In this document: in pieces, positions 1 through 6,960 of the stretch
Layout of the letters: each line of letters starts with the position of its first letter
Position numbering within the stretch: position 1 is the stretch's first letter
From: JAGQRJ01 sp041402045
GTDB taxonomy: Bacteria > Planctomycetota > J058
DNA length: 22,409 nt
Reading direction: 5' to 3'
Assembly: GCA_041402045.1 (NCBI GenBank)
Contig: JAWKSZ010000094.1
Location: 1-22,409, forward strand
Program-made: the position numbers and the translations under genes
Notes under the pieces: generated by a model
What the model was told of the DNA's origin: nothing
The model's input: the letters and a program-made list of their open reading frames with translations, nothing else
The model's database searches: none

Positions 1-19
1 GGGGTCTGGGACAGACCCC
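1..19. repeat. GGGGTCTG/CAGACCCC palindrome after the stop of the secreted-protein gene
   Basis: An 8-bp perfect inverted repeat with a 3-nt loop (GGA). It lies 7 nt beyond the stop codon of the minus-strand gene that ends at 27, so it could fold at the 3' end of that transcript and act as a terminator or an RNA-stabilising hairpin. There is no T-run. The same GGGGTC...GACCCC theme recurs at 8379-8519, which suggests an interspersed palindrome family. Confidence 0.55.
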
Positions 20-26
20 CTGAAAC

Positions 27-1049
27 CTAGCGGTCGGCGCGCTTGAACATGCGGCGCCACATGCGGGAGAAGAAGTTGCGCTTCTTCGGCGTGGCGGTGG
101 GCTCGATCTCCTGCACGCCGGTCTGGGCGAGCTGGGCGTCGACCTGGGGCAGCGCTTGCTGGGCCGGGGCCGGCGGGCCGGCGATCACCGGCAGGGCCTG
201 ACCCTGGATCGCCGGGCGCTGGATCGCGACCGGGCCGGCGGGGACGGGGGCGAGCTCCTGGCCGCGGGCCCGGGCGGCGAAGCGCTGGGCGCGCTCGCGG
301 TGGCGGGCGGCGTCCTCGGTCGCCGACGAGCCGCGCTTCTCCGCGCGGTGGGCGCGCCAGGCCGAGAACTTGGCGCGGGCGCCGAAGTAGAGGCTCTTGA
401 CCTTCGCGATCAGCTTCTGCCAGGTCGCCTTGATCTTGCCCAGGAAGGTCCGGGTGCGGCTCTGGTTCTGGTCGAGGATCGGCGCCACGTGGGAGGCGTC
501 GGTGGCCTGGGCGCTGAACTCGTGGGTCGAGCACAGGCCCTCCGCGTTGAGCACGCCGCTGCTGCGGTCGAGGCGCAGGTTCAGGTCGACGGGCTCGAGG
601 GCTTGGCCGGCGCCGAGGTCGGTCAGGCCCTGGGTGCCGTCGAGGGTGACCTTGATCCGGTCGCCGCGCACGCGGCCAATGCCCTCCTGGGTCGCGATCC
701 GCCCGTCGGGCAGGGTCACCTGGCGCTGCACGCGGACCTCGCCGCGCTCCGGCGCGTCGGTCACGATCAACTGCGACTGGGTGCGCCCGTCGCGGGAGTC
801 GGTGCCCACCAGGGTCAGCGGGATCGCCTGCTGCAGCGCGAGGTCAATGTCCTCGACGGCGACCGGGCCCTGCTGCGCAGGGAGGTCGATCGGGTCGAGG
901 GCCGGCGGGAGCGCGACGTCTCCGAGCGGGACCGAGGGGCCGTTCTGGGCGGGTAGGGGGAAGCGTTGCAAGGGCAGACCCTGCTCGTCAGCGGAGCAGA
1001 GTCCGGCGGTCAGCGCGAGGCAGACCGCGGCGGCGGTGCGGGTGATCAC
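27..1049 (-). CDS. Secreted protein of unknown function with basic C-terminal tail
   Basis: 340 residues, not assigned to a family. The GTG start at 1049 is chosen because GGAGAGGAA lies about 8 nt upstream on the minus strand and because it places a signal peptide first (residues 1 to about 21, hydrophobic core AAAVCLALTAGL, likely cut after CSA). A longer frame reaches 1397 but adds only Arg/Pro/Gly-rich shadow sequence. The mature part begins with a Pro/Leu-rich linker. A segment of about residues 75-185 with alternating hydrophobic and polar residues looks like a beta-rich domain. A Lys/Arg-rich helical stretch follows, then a Pro/Gln/Ala-rich linker, and the protein ends in the strongly basic KKRNFFSRMWRRMFKRADR. 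That tail could bind membrane, nucleic acid or an acidic surface; this is inference. It is divergent from the aldehyde dehydrogenase. Its upstream region shares a motif block with the gene starting at 20425. Confidence 0.75.
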   Translation of the reverse strand: MITRTAAAVCLALTAGLCSADEQGLPLQRFPLPAQNGPSVPLGDVALPPALDPIDLPAQQGPVAVEDIDLALQQAIPLTLVGTDSRDGRTQSQLIVTDAPERGEVRVQRQVTLPDGRIATQEGIGRVRGDRIKVTLDGTQGLTDLGAGQALEPVDLNLRLDRSSGVLNAEGLCSTHEFSAQATDASHVAPILDQNQSRTRTFLGKIKATWQKLIAKVKSLYFGARAKFSAWRAHRAEKRGSSATEDAARHRERAQRFAARARGQELAPVPAGPVAIQRPAIQGQALPVIAGPPAPAQQALPQVDAQLAQTGVQEIEPTATPKKRNFFSRMWRRMFKRADR

Positions 1050-1080
1050 TGTGTGGTTCCTCTCCAACGGGTATGTCCGT

Positions 1081-1113
1081 GGGCTTTCTCTCGAGAGACG
1101 AGAGAGCAAGCCC
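1081..1113 (-). other. Leader hairpin upstream of the secreted-protein gene
   Basis: GGGCTT pairs with AAGCCC, then after one mismatch CTCTC pairs with GAGAG around a 9-nt loop. It lies 32-64 nt upstream of the GTG start at 1049. If transcription begins upstream of it, the RNA would fold a stable hairpin before the ribosome-binding site. It overlaps the candidate -12 element, so at most one of the two readings may be functional. Confidence 0.45.
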
Positions 1114-1121
1114 GAGGCCAA
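1105..1121 (-). promoter_or_regulatory. Candidate sigma-54-type promoter of the secreted-protein gene
   Basis: On the minus strand the sequence reads TTGGCCTCGGGCTTGCT. It matches the sigma-54 ends (TTGGC and TTGCT) with exactly 10 nt between the invariant GG and GC. It ends 55 nt before the GTG start. A related copy with the same GG-10-GC spacing sits at a near-identical distance before the start at 20425. The central positions depart from the consensus and no enhancer site was identified. Confidence 0.35.
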
Positions 1122-1441
1122 GCGCGCAACACCCTGCTTTCGCAGCCCTTGAGGGCCATCGCCCCTAACCCGTGCTTTCCCAGAACTTAGGGATCGTGTC
1201 ACCCGGGGCCACGAGCCCGTGGCACCCAACTGCCCTCGACCCGCGCACACCTTGCGCTGAAGCGTCCACCCCGGACGCTCGCGCGTCCCCTGGCTCGGTG
1301 CTTCCCCTGGCTGCTGGGGTTTCATAGGCTGGCGAGCAGACGGCCTCCGGGGCCGCGCGCCTCTCCACCGCGGCCCCGTGCCGGAGGCGCGAGCCACCCG
1401 CCCCGCCGCCGCGCGCTGGCCCGAGCCAGCAGGAGCCCCCC

Positions 1442-2824
1442 ATGACCGCTGCCACCGCGACCACGATCCCCGAGCGCCTCCAGGCCCTGCGCCGCACCTT
1501 CCGCTCCGGCCGCACCAAGGACCTCGCCTGGCGCCGCCGCCAGCTCGAGCGCCTGGTCGCCATGCTCCGCGAGAACGAGGAGCGCCTGTTCGAGGTGCTC
1601 AAGCTCGACATGGGCAAGCCGCAGGAGGAGGCCTACGGCGCCGAGATCGGCACCGTGATCGGCGAGACCGAGTACACGCTCAAGCGCCTGAACAAGTGGG
1701 CCAAGCCCGAGAAGGTGCGCACGAACCTGATCAACCTCCCGGGCAGCAGCGCGATCCACCGCGAGCCGCTGGGGGTGGTGCTCGTGATCGCGCCCTGGAA
1801 CTACCCGCTGCAGCTCGCGCTGCTCCCGCTCATGGGGGCGATCGCCGCGGGCAACTGCGTGGTGCTCAAGCCGTCGGAGATCACGTCCCACAGCTCGCGG
1901 CTCCTGGCCGAGCTCCTGCCGCAGTACCTCGACCCCCACGCCGTGACCGTGATCGAGGGCGGGGTGGCCGAGACCACCGAGCTCCTCGAGCAGCGCTTCG
2001 ACCACGTGTTCTTCACCGGCTCGACCCGCGTGGGCCAGATCGTCATGCAGGCGGCGGCCAAGCACCTGACGCCGGTGACCCTCGAGCTCGGCGGCAAGAG
2101 CCCCACGATCGTGGACGACGAGGTCGACCTCGAGGTCGCGGCCAAGCGGATCGCCTGGGGCAAGTTCTTCAACGCGGGCCAGACCTGCCTCGCCCCGGAC
2201 TACGTGCTCGTGCACGCCTCCCGCGAGCAAGAGCTGCTCGACGCGCTCAAGCAGGCCGTCCTCGGCTTCTACGGCCAGGACCCCAAGGAGTCCAAGGACT
2301 TCGCCCGGATCGTGTCCGCCGAGCACCACGCGCGCCTGGTCGGCCTGCTCGAGGGCCAGACCGCGGACACCGGCGGCCAGCACGACGCCGCCACCCGCTA
2401 CCTGGCGCCCACGATCCTGCGCGACGTGGACCCGTCCTCGCCGGTCATGCAGGAGGAGATCTTCGGCCCGATCCTGCCCGTGCTCCGCGTGCAGAGCCTG
2501 GACGAGGCGATCGCCTTCGTCACCGACCGCCCGCGCCCCCTGGGCCTCTACGTGTTCTCCAAGCGCAAGGCCACGATCCAGCGCACCCTGGACGAGATCA
2601 GCGCCGGCGGCGTGAGCGTGAACGACACCATGGCCCACTTCACCGTGCCCGAGCTGCCCTTCGGCGGCGTGGGCCAGTCTGGGATCGGCGCCTACCACGG
2701 CAAGCACAGCTTCGAGTGCTTCTCCCACCGCAAGGCCGTGATCCAGAAGGCGACCTTCGTCGACCCCGCCCTGCGCTACCCGCCCTACTCGGGCCTCAAG
2801 TGGCTCCGCCGCCTGATCGGCTGA
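1442..2824 (+). CDS. Class-3-type NAD(P)-dependent aldehyde dehydrogenase
   Basis: 460 residues, the usual length of ALDH3-type enzymes, which oxidise aliphatic or aromatic aldehydes to acids. Visible landmarks are the cofactor/oxyanion motif APWNYP (Asn120), VLKPSE (Lys143), FFTGSTRVG, the general base in LELGGKSP (Glu215) and the nucleophile in GQTCLAPDY (Cys249). The 34-residue Glu-Cys spacing and the LAPDY continuation are typical of class 3. PELPFGGVGQSG and the C-terminal YPPYSGLKWL also fit that class and the protein looks complete. The ATG is preceded by AGGAG at 1431-1435 with 6-nt spacing. The neighbours do not reveal the substrate. It ends in a basic LRRLIG rather than the long hydrophobic anchor of eukaryotic fatty aldehyde dehydrogenase, so it is probably soluble or peripheral. 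Confidence 0.96.
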   Translation: MTAATATTIPERLQALRRTFRSGRTKDLAWRRRQLERLVAMLRENEERLFEVLKLDMGKPQEEAYGAEIGTVIGETEYTLKRLNKWAKPEKVRTNLINLPGSSAIHREPLGVVLVIAPWNYPLQLALLPLMGAIAAGNCVVLKPSEITSHSSRLLAELLPQYLDPHAVTVIEGGVAETTELLEQRFDHVFFTGSTRVGQIVMQAAAKHLTPVTLELGGKSPTIVDDEVDLEVAAKRIAWGKFFNAGQTCLAPDYVLVHASREQELLDALKQAVLGFYGQDPKESKDFARIVSAEHHARLVGLLEGQTADTGGQHDAATRYLAPTILRDVDPSSPVMQEEIFGPILPVLRVQSLDEAIAFVTDRPRPLGLYVFSKRKATIQRTLDEISAGGVSVNDTMAHFTVPELPFGGVGQSGIGAYHGKHSFECFSHRKAVIQKATFVDPALRYPPYSGLKWLRRLIG

Positions 2825-2832
2825 ACCGATCG

Positions 2833-2902
2833 ACAACGACTTAGCCCGCGGACCGCGCAGATCACCATCAAGGTGAACGAGGCGCGCCGCGGGCGACGTT
2901 GT
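2833..2902. repeat. Nested four-stem inverted repeat
   Basis: Four stems lie one inside another: ACAACG/CGTTGT (2833-2838 with 2897-2902), GCCCGCGG/CCGCGGGC (2844-2851 with 2887-2894), CGCGC/GCGCG (2854-2858 with 2882-2886) and TCACC/GGTGA (2862-2866 with 2872-2876) around an ATCAA loop. It begins 8 nt after the dehydrogenase stop. As RNA it would form one long interrupted hairpin, on either strand. A terminator, a structured RNA or an interspersed hairpin repeat are all possible. No run of T residues follows. Confidence 0.6.
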
Positions 2903-2991
2903 TCTCTGCAGTGTCGCGTTGTGCAATCGGCTTGCAAAGCTGATCGTGCCCTGCCATGCCTGTCCAGCGGAGGCGTCGAGCAGGGGACACC

Positions 2992-3513
2992 ATGGAGCTG
3001 ATCGAGCACATTCCGGGAGGCCTCCGCTTTCAGCGGGGCGCGGGGGTCGGAGGGCCGCTGAAGGTGGTCTGGGTGGTCCTGACCACGATCCCGATCGCGT
3101 TCGCGGTAGGCGACTCCGCGGGCCCCCTGGCGGGAGTCGTCGTGGCGGTCGCGGGGGTCGTGGCGGCGAGCGCCGTTGCCTGGCAAATGGTCAACTTCCC
3201 GGTGCGCTACCTCGAGGTCGACGTGCGGGGGGGCGTCCTGCGCCAGGGCGAGCTGCGCGACAGCGTGCGGCACGTGGAGCGCGAGCTCCCCCTGTCCGTC
3301 GTGCAGCGGTTCTGCGGGATCGACCGAGGCGGTCCAGGCGCTGCCTATTCGCTGGGGGCGGAGGTCGCCCGCCGCGACCTGACCCCGGCCTTCTTCGACG
3401 ACTTCTCGGACGGGAAGCTCGACCTGCTGGGGTGGACGCAGGAGAGCGCGTCGACGATCAAGCGCCTGCTCAAGCTCCTGCAGCTCGCAGGGTGCTCGGT
3501 CGACATGGAGTAG
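2992..3513 (+). CDS. Two-helix membrane protein of unknown function
   Basis: 173 residues, family not recognised. The ATG at 2992 is preferred because AGGGG lies just upstream; an in-frame ATG 12 codons earlier (2956) would add only MPVQRRRRAGDT. A short N-terminal segment is followed by two hydrophobic helices (about residues 23-40 and 44-63, Val/Ala/Gly-rich). A soluble domain of about 105 residues then contains alternating hydrophobic strands (YLEVDVRGGVLRQGEL), ending in an amphipathic helix (STIKRLLKLLQLAG). Paired helices followed by such strands recall bacterial PH-like membrane proteins, but that is only an impression. It is the first of three plus-strand genes that all encode membrane or envelope-type proteins (to 6125). 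Confidence 0.7.
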   Translation: MELIEHIPGGLRFQRGAGVGGPLKVVWVVLTTIPIAFAVGDSAGPLAGVVVAVAGVVAASAVAWQMVNFPVRYLEVDVRGGVLRQGELRDSVRHVERELPLSVVQRFCGIDRGGPGAAYSLGAEVARRDLTPAFFDDFSDGKLDLLGWTQESASTIKRLLKLLQLAGCSVDME

Positions 3514-3595
3514 CCGTGCTCCCCCCTGCACTCAGCCGCGCAAGCCTGGAGGGGCCTCGTCCTCTCCGCCTCGGCACCGAGCCCCGGAGGTGGGC

Positions 3596-4894
3596 GTGAC
3601 GATCTTCCTGGACGACTCGACCCAGGCCAGCGCGCCCGGGGCGCTCCCCGTCGAGTACTCGGTCTACCTGCTGCACCACCCGAGCGCGGCGATCCTCGCG
3701 CTGGCGATCTTCGTCGCGCCCCCTGCCGTGTGGGCGCTCAGCGACAGCCGGGCCATGGCCGTGGGGGCCTTGGGGTTTGCGGTCCTGCTCAACCTCGCGA
3801 GCTGGTGGAGCGCGGTCGAGCGCTTCCGCTGCGGCGACACCTGCGCGGCCATGGTCGTCTCGCGCTCGCCCGGGTTGATCGCCGTGTCCACGGACTTGTC
3901 CAAGGGGCAGGGCGAGTACTACGTAATCAAGATCCTCCCGGCGAACCTCGACCGCTTGCCGGGCGCGACCGACGTGCTCAGCCGGGTGGCCACGGTCGCC
4001 ACCTACCAGGACTGGCCCGAGGGCGAGAGCCGCCCCTACTGGGCCGACTTCTTCCCCGAGCCCTGCGGCTGGGTCACCTCCAACCTGGCGGACATTCGCC
4101 GGGTGACGAACACGATCGAGCCCTGGCAGTGGAAGCTGCTCAAGGCGGGCCTGGAGGAGGTCCCCAAGCCCTTCCGGCCCGGCCTGTATCCGGTCTCGAA
4201 GCCCGACTTCCTCTCCGAGCCCCCGGAGATCACTCAGCCCGCCCTGCGCGAGCTGTTCGACCGGCACGCGCTGGTCAGCTTCGCCAAGCGCAGCCAGCTC
4301 GACGAGCGGATCGGCGAGCACGGGTGGTCGTTCTCCGCCGAGGAGGGGCGCCTGAGCCTCGAGGGCGACGGCGGCAGCGAGACCTGGGAGGTGCAGCTCC
4401 TCGGCGCCTCGGGCCCCGACGGACGCTTCAGTTGGGCGTGGGCCGAGCGCGGGCTCCCGGCGCGGCTGCTGCGGACGGCCGAAGAGCTGCGCGCCTTCGG
4501 TCGGAAGCAGGGGATCGAGCTCTTGACCAAGCCGGCGCTGCACCCGACGGAGCTGGCCGGGATCCAAGTCGCCCTGATCGCCTGCGGCTGGAAGGGCGCG
4601 CCTGCCTTCTACGACGGCGTGCACGAACACGGCGCGCTGTTCTTCTTGATCACGGACCCGGCCTACCCCGAGCCGCCGGCGGCGACGCCGCTGCAGCTCA
4701 ACCGCTTCGCCGAGCTGATCGGCGTGTTCCCGATCCACGATCAACGCCTGGCGTTCACCGAGTACGCCAGGTTCCTCGGCTTCGAGGTCAGCGAGTCCGA
4801 CGGCGTGTTGCACGCCGGGGGCTTCGAGGCCAGCTTCGACGAGCAGGGGCGCCTGGCGCGCCTGCAGGGCACGGTGCGACCTGGCGACGTCTGA
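3596..4894 (+). CDS. Membrane protein with probable DUF3239 and DUF6882 domains
   Basis: 432 residues from the GTG at 3596, chosen because GGAGG (3586-3590) stands 5 nt before it; a GTG at 3590 overlaps that site. Two hydrophobic helices (about residues 30-48 and 53-68) precede a region with CGDTC, LIAVSTDLS, YYVIKILP and VATVATYQDW that resembles DUF3239. From about residue 220 the protein looks like DUF6882: HGWSFSAEEGRLSLEG, EVQLLGASGPDGRFSWAWA, then a helix with IQVALIACG and a final strand ALFFLITDP. About 70 further residues follow (HDQRLAFTEYARFLGFEV). DUF6882-type domains are usually small stand-alone proteins in bacteria and have no known function. The assignment is from memory of the families. 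The last codons overlap the likely real start of the next gene. Confidence 0.82.
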   Translation: MTIFLDDSTQASAPGALPVEYSVYLLHHPSAAILALAIFVAPPAVWALSDSRAMAVGALGFAVLLNLASWWSAVERFRCGDTCAAMVVSRSPGLIAVSTDLSKGQGEYYVIKILPANLDRLPGATDVLSRVATVATYQDWPEGESRPYWADFFPEPCGWVTSNLADIRRVTNTIEPWQWKLLKAGLEEVPKPFRPGLYPVSKPDFLSEPPEITQPALRELFDRHALVSFAKRSQLDERIGEHGWSFSAEEGRLSLEGDGGSETWEVQLLGASGPDGRFSWAWAERGLPARLLRTAEELRAFGRKQGIELLTKPALHPTELAGIQVALIACGWKGAPAFYDGVHEHGALFFLITDPAYPEPPAATPLQLNRFAELIGVFPIHDQRLAFTEYARFLGFEVSESDGVLHAGGFEASFDEQGRLARLQGTVRPGDV

Positions 4895-4925
4895 GCTCGA
4901 GTATTCCTGTTCGGCCTGCGAGCGC

Positions 4926-6125
4926 GTGTTCCGGGGGACCCGCGCGCTGCTCCTGGCCAAGGTCAAGGGCGGCGCGCCCTGCAACTTCTGCGGAGGCGCC
5001 CTCGCCTTTCCGCCGGGGCTCACGGAGGAGGCGCCGCAGGCCGAGCAGCTCTCCCTGGCCTGCGCCTCCTGCAACAGCGCGTATCAGCTCAGCCTGAGCA
5101 AGGCCCTGGACCTCGTGCGGGCGCACCGCTTCCGCTGCATGCAGTGCTCGGCGCCCTTCGAGCAGCCCCCGGCGCTCGCCGCCGAGGTCGAGCGCCTCGT
5201 GGCCGCGGGCGCCCTGGACCCCCTGCAGGAGGTCACCTGCCCGGGGTGCGCGCGCAGCTTCGCGGTGCCGCTCGAGTCGGCGGAGGTCGACGCGCGCTGT
5301 CCCACCTGCGGCAAGCGCTTCCGCGCCCGCGGCCACGCCGCCAGCGCTGGAGCCCAGGCGAGAGGCGCGGCGGTGTGGGTCCCCCCGACGCCCAAGGCGC
5401 GACCCGCTCGACCGTCAGGCCGAGTCGCCCCCTCGGGGCCACGAGAGCGTGCGCCCGACTCCCGTCGGTCTTCGTCGCGCTCGTTCGAGGTCACCTCTGC
5501 GAGCCGCGCCGCGGACCCCTACGCGCCCCCCGCGAGCGCCGAGGATCCGCGCCACTCCCCCCCGCCTGCGGTCCGCCCGAGCCTCAGCATGCCCTGGCGC
5601 GCGCCGCCGCCGCCGCGCGACGTGCTGCACGAGGGCCACGTGGTCGCGCTCGCGATCTGGCAATACCTGAGCGGAGCCGGGTTCGCCGCCGGAGGGGTGG
5701 TGGTGCTCGCGGTCTCGCAGCTGCCGCACCCCCTCCGCGGGGGCGTGGGGTTCGGCCTGATCGTGGTCGGCGCGCTGTGCGTGGCCCTTGGCTACGGCCT
5801 CCGGCGCATGCACAACTGGGCGCGGCTGGTCTACGGCGCGCTCACGGTGCTGGGGATACTCCTCCAGCTCTTCGCCCTCGTCACCGACCCGGCGCAGGTC
5901 CCCGGGGCGGTGACGTCGATCGCCATGTATCTCGCGTGCTTGTGGGTGCTGTTCGGCGAGCGCGGCGCTCCCCTGTTCGACCCCGCCTATCAGGCGGTGC
6001 TGCCCGAGACCGGGATCGACCAACCCTGGGCCCGGAGCCCCTTCTTCTGGCTCCCCCTGCTCGGGCTGCTCTGCCTCGGCGGGACCCTCCTCCTCGGTGT
6101 GCCCCTCGACGGGGCGGGCCGGTGA
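4926..6125 (+). CDS. Multi-zinc-ribbon membrane protein (true start probably upstream)
   Basis: The frame from the first GTG gives 399 residues. CxxC pairs sit at residues 19/22, 46/49, 71/74, 105/108 and 125/128. Five pairs is an odd number, and the missing partner (YSCSAC) is encoded in the same frame at 4902-4919. Counting it gives six pairs, or three zinc ribbons. No ATG, GTG or TTG precedes it for well over 100 bases; the only near-start is CTG at 4881, inside the tail of the previous gene. After the ribbons comes a disordered Pro/Arg/Ser/Ala-rich linker (about 135-235), then about five hydrophobic helices (roughly 237-263, 270-292, 300-320, 327-343, 372-394). Zinc ribbons in front of a membrane domain suggest a sensor or adaptor; substrate and partners are unknown. 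Confidence 0.8.
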   Translation: MFRGTRALLLAKVKGGAPCNFCGGALAFPPGLTEEAPQAEQLSLACASCNSAYQLSLSKALDLVRAHRFRCMQCSAPFEQPPALAAEVERLVAAGALDPLQEVTCPGCARSFAVPLESAEVDARCPTCGKRFRARGHAASAGAQARGAAVWVPPTPKARPARPSGRVAPSGPRERAPDSRRSSSRSFEVTSASRAADPYAPPASAEDPRHSPPPAVRPSLSMPWRAPPPPRDVLHEGHVVALAIWQYLSGAGFAAGGVVVLAVSQLPHPLRGGVGFGLIVVGALCVALGYGLRRMHNWARLVYGALTVLGILLQLFALVTDPAQVPGAVTSIAMYLACLWVLFGERGAPLFDPAYQAVLPETGIDQPWARSPFFWLPLLGLLCLGGTLLLGVPLDGAGR

Positions 6126-6130
6126 GCGCG

Positions 6131-6144
6131 GCGGGGGATCCCGC
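6131..6144. terminator. Small hairpin in the convergent gap
   Basis: GCGGG-GGAT-CCCGC, a 5-bp stem with a 4-nt loop, fills the 22-nt gap between two genes that converge at 6125 and 6148. Its position suits a shared terminator. It has no T-run, so this is weak. Confidence 0.25.
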
Positions 6145-6147
6145 ACA

Positions 6148-6894
6148 TCAAACGGGGGCCGGGACGAGCCCCAGCTCGGCGAGGACGCGGATCAGCGGTC
6201 GCGTCGATCGTCCGCCTGCTCGCCGTGGGCGCGCCGGTGCACCACAGGCGGCGGGCCACGCAGAGGATCCAGGCGCACGCGCATCGAGCGCAGGGCTGCG
6301 GCAGGCGGTGGTCCCGGGGACCTTCGGCGCAGGGGCTCCCTCGTCGCAGGGCCGGACCGTGAAGGGCTTGAGCGCGGCGTTCAGCCGACCGTGGTCGACC
6401 TCGAGGGCCGCGACCAGCAGCGCCCGCAGGGCCTCTTCGCTGGCGTAGGGCCGACCCTGGGCCAGCCACGCTTCGGTGCGCTCTCGACGAGCGGCGGCGT
6501 GGCGCGCGCGGCGGTCGTCGAGGTGACGGCGGTCCACGGCGTGGGCGAAGTGCTCGAGGGCGTGCTCGGCGATCAGGCCCGTCGATCCGAGCTGCGCGCG
6601 GAGCGCGTGCACTCGCTCTTCGGGAGGGACGTCGGCGGTGCGCGCTCGACCCCAGCGGCAGAAGTGGTTGACCTTGTCGCCGCCCTGGCGCCAGTGGGCC
6701 TGCGTGCGCGCGGCGATCCGGCGCTGGCGCTTCACGAGCTCGACCGCGCCGTCTTCGCCCGTGTGCAGCGCCTGCTTGGCGCGCCGCCGCCCACGGCGGG
6801 CCACCCGCGCCTTCCCTTGGCGCGCCGCCTCGCGGTTCCTGCAGGGCAGGATCGAGCGCGCCATGTCCCGGGTCTTGTCTCTCCGCTTCGGCAT
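6148..6894 (-). CDS. Arg-rich protein of unknown function
   Basis: 248 residues from the ATG at 6894 (MPKRRDKTRDMARSILP). The frame stays open far upstream, but only as shadow sequence of the divergent gene at 6961. The N-terminal 70 residues are very basic (RRGRRRAK, KRQRRIAARTQ). The middle part (about 75-180: VNHFCRWGRARTADVPPEERVHALRAQL, HALEHFAHAVDRRHLDDRRARHAAARRE, EEALRALLVAALEVDHGRLN, each shown separately in the protein) is largely helical. The end is Pro/Ala/Arg-rich, but the final RPLIRVLAELGLVPAP is protein-like. I do not recognise the family; no transposase catalytic motif is visible despite the basic character. The ribosome-binding site is weak. A nucleic-acid-binding role is a guess from charge. 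A frameshift near the C-terminal third (around 6240-6350) cannot be excluded, because composition there is poorer in every frame. Confidence 0.5.
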   Translation of the reverse strand: MPKRRDKTRDMARSILPCRNREAARQGKARVARRGRRRAKQALHTGEDGAVELVKRQRRIAARTQAHWRQGGDKVNHFCRWGRARTADVPPEERVHALRAQLGSTGLIAEHALEHFAHAVDRRHLDDRRARHAAARRERTEAWLAQGRPYASEEALRALLVAALEVDHGRLNAALKPFTVRPCDEGAPAPKVPGTTACRSPALDARAPGSSAWPAACGAPARPRRAGGRSTRPLIRVLAELGLVPAPV

Positions 6895-6948
6895 GACGCC
6901 CCGACGCGCGAGCGGGGCATGCCTGCCGGGGCCACGGCAAGAACGGGC

Positions 6949-6954
6949 TAGACT
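6949..6954 (+). promoter_or_regulatory. -10-like TAGACT before a probably leaderless gene
   Basis: TAGACT ends 6 nt before the ATG at 6961, so transcription would start at or next to the start codon. There is no Shine-Dalgarno sequence. Similar TAnnnT hexamers occur before the genes at 9721, 11387, 15567, 16054 and 16858. No convincing -35 is seen. Confidence 0.35.
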
Positions 6955-6960
6955 GGGTCC

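Larger units (their letters stand above)
1050..1441. other. Divergent intergenic region
   Basis: 392 bp between two divergent starts. It holds the 5' leader of the minus-strand gene (sigma-54-like element at 1105-1121 and hairpin at 1081-1113). A short GCCACG/CGTGGC hairpin lies at 1208-1223. A plus-strand TAGGCT at 1325-1330 resembles the -10-like hexamers seen before other genes here and could serve the aldehyde dehydrogenase. Open frames crossing it have shadow composition and I see no gene. Confidence 0.5.

Noticed and set aside
1050..1397. N-terminal extension of the secreted protein that ends at 27
   Set aside because: The extension is Arg/Pro/Gly-rich shadow sequence; the GTG at 1049 has a good ribosome-binding site and begins a signal peptide.
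2785..3531. Minus-strand frame opposite the two-helix membrane protein
   Set aside because: It covers the nested inverted repeat and antisense of a better coding frame; composition is His/Arg/Asp shadow-like.
6148..6894. Transposase in the Arg-rich minus-strand gene
   Set aside because: Basic composition only; no DDE, HUH or tyrosine-recombinase motif and no terminal repeats.
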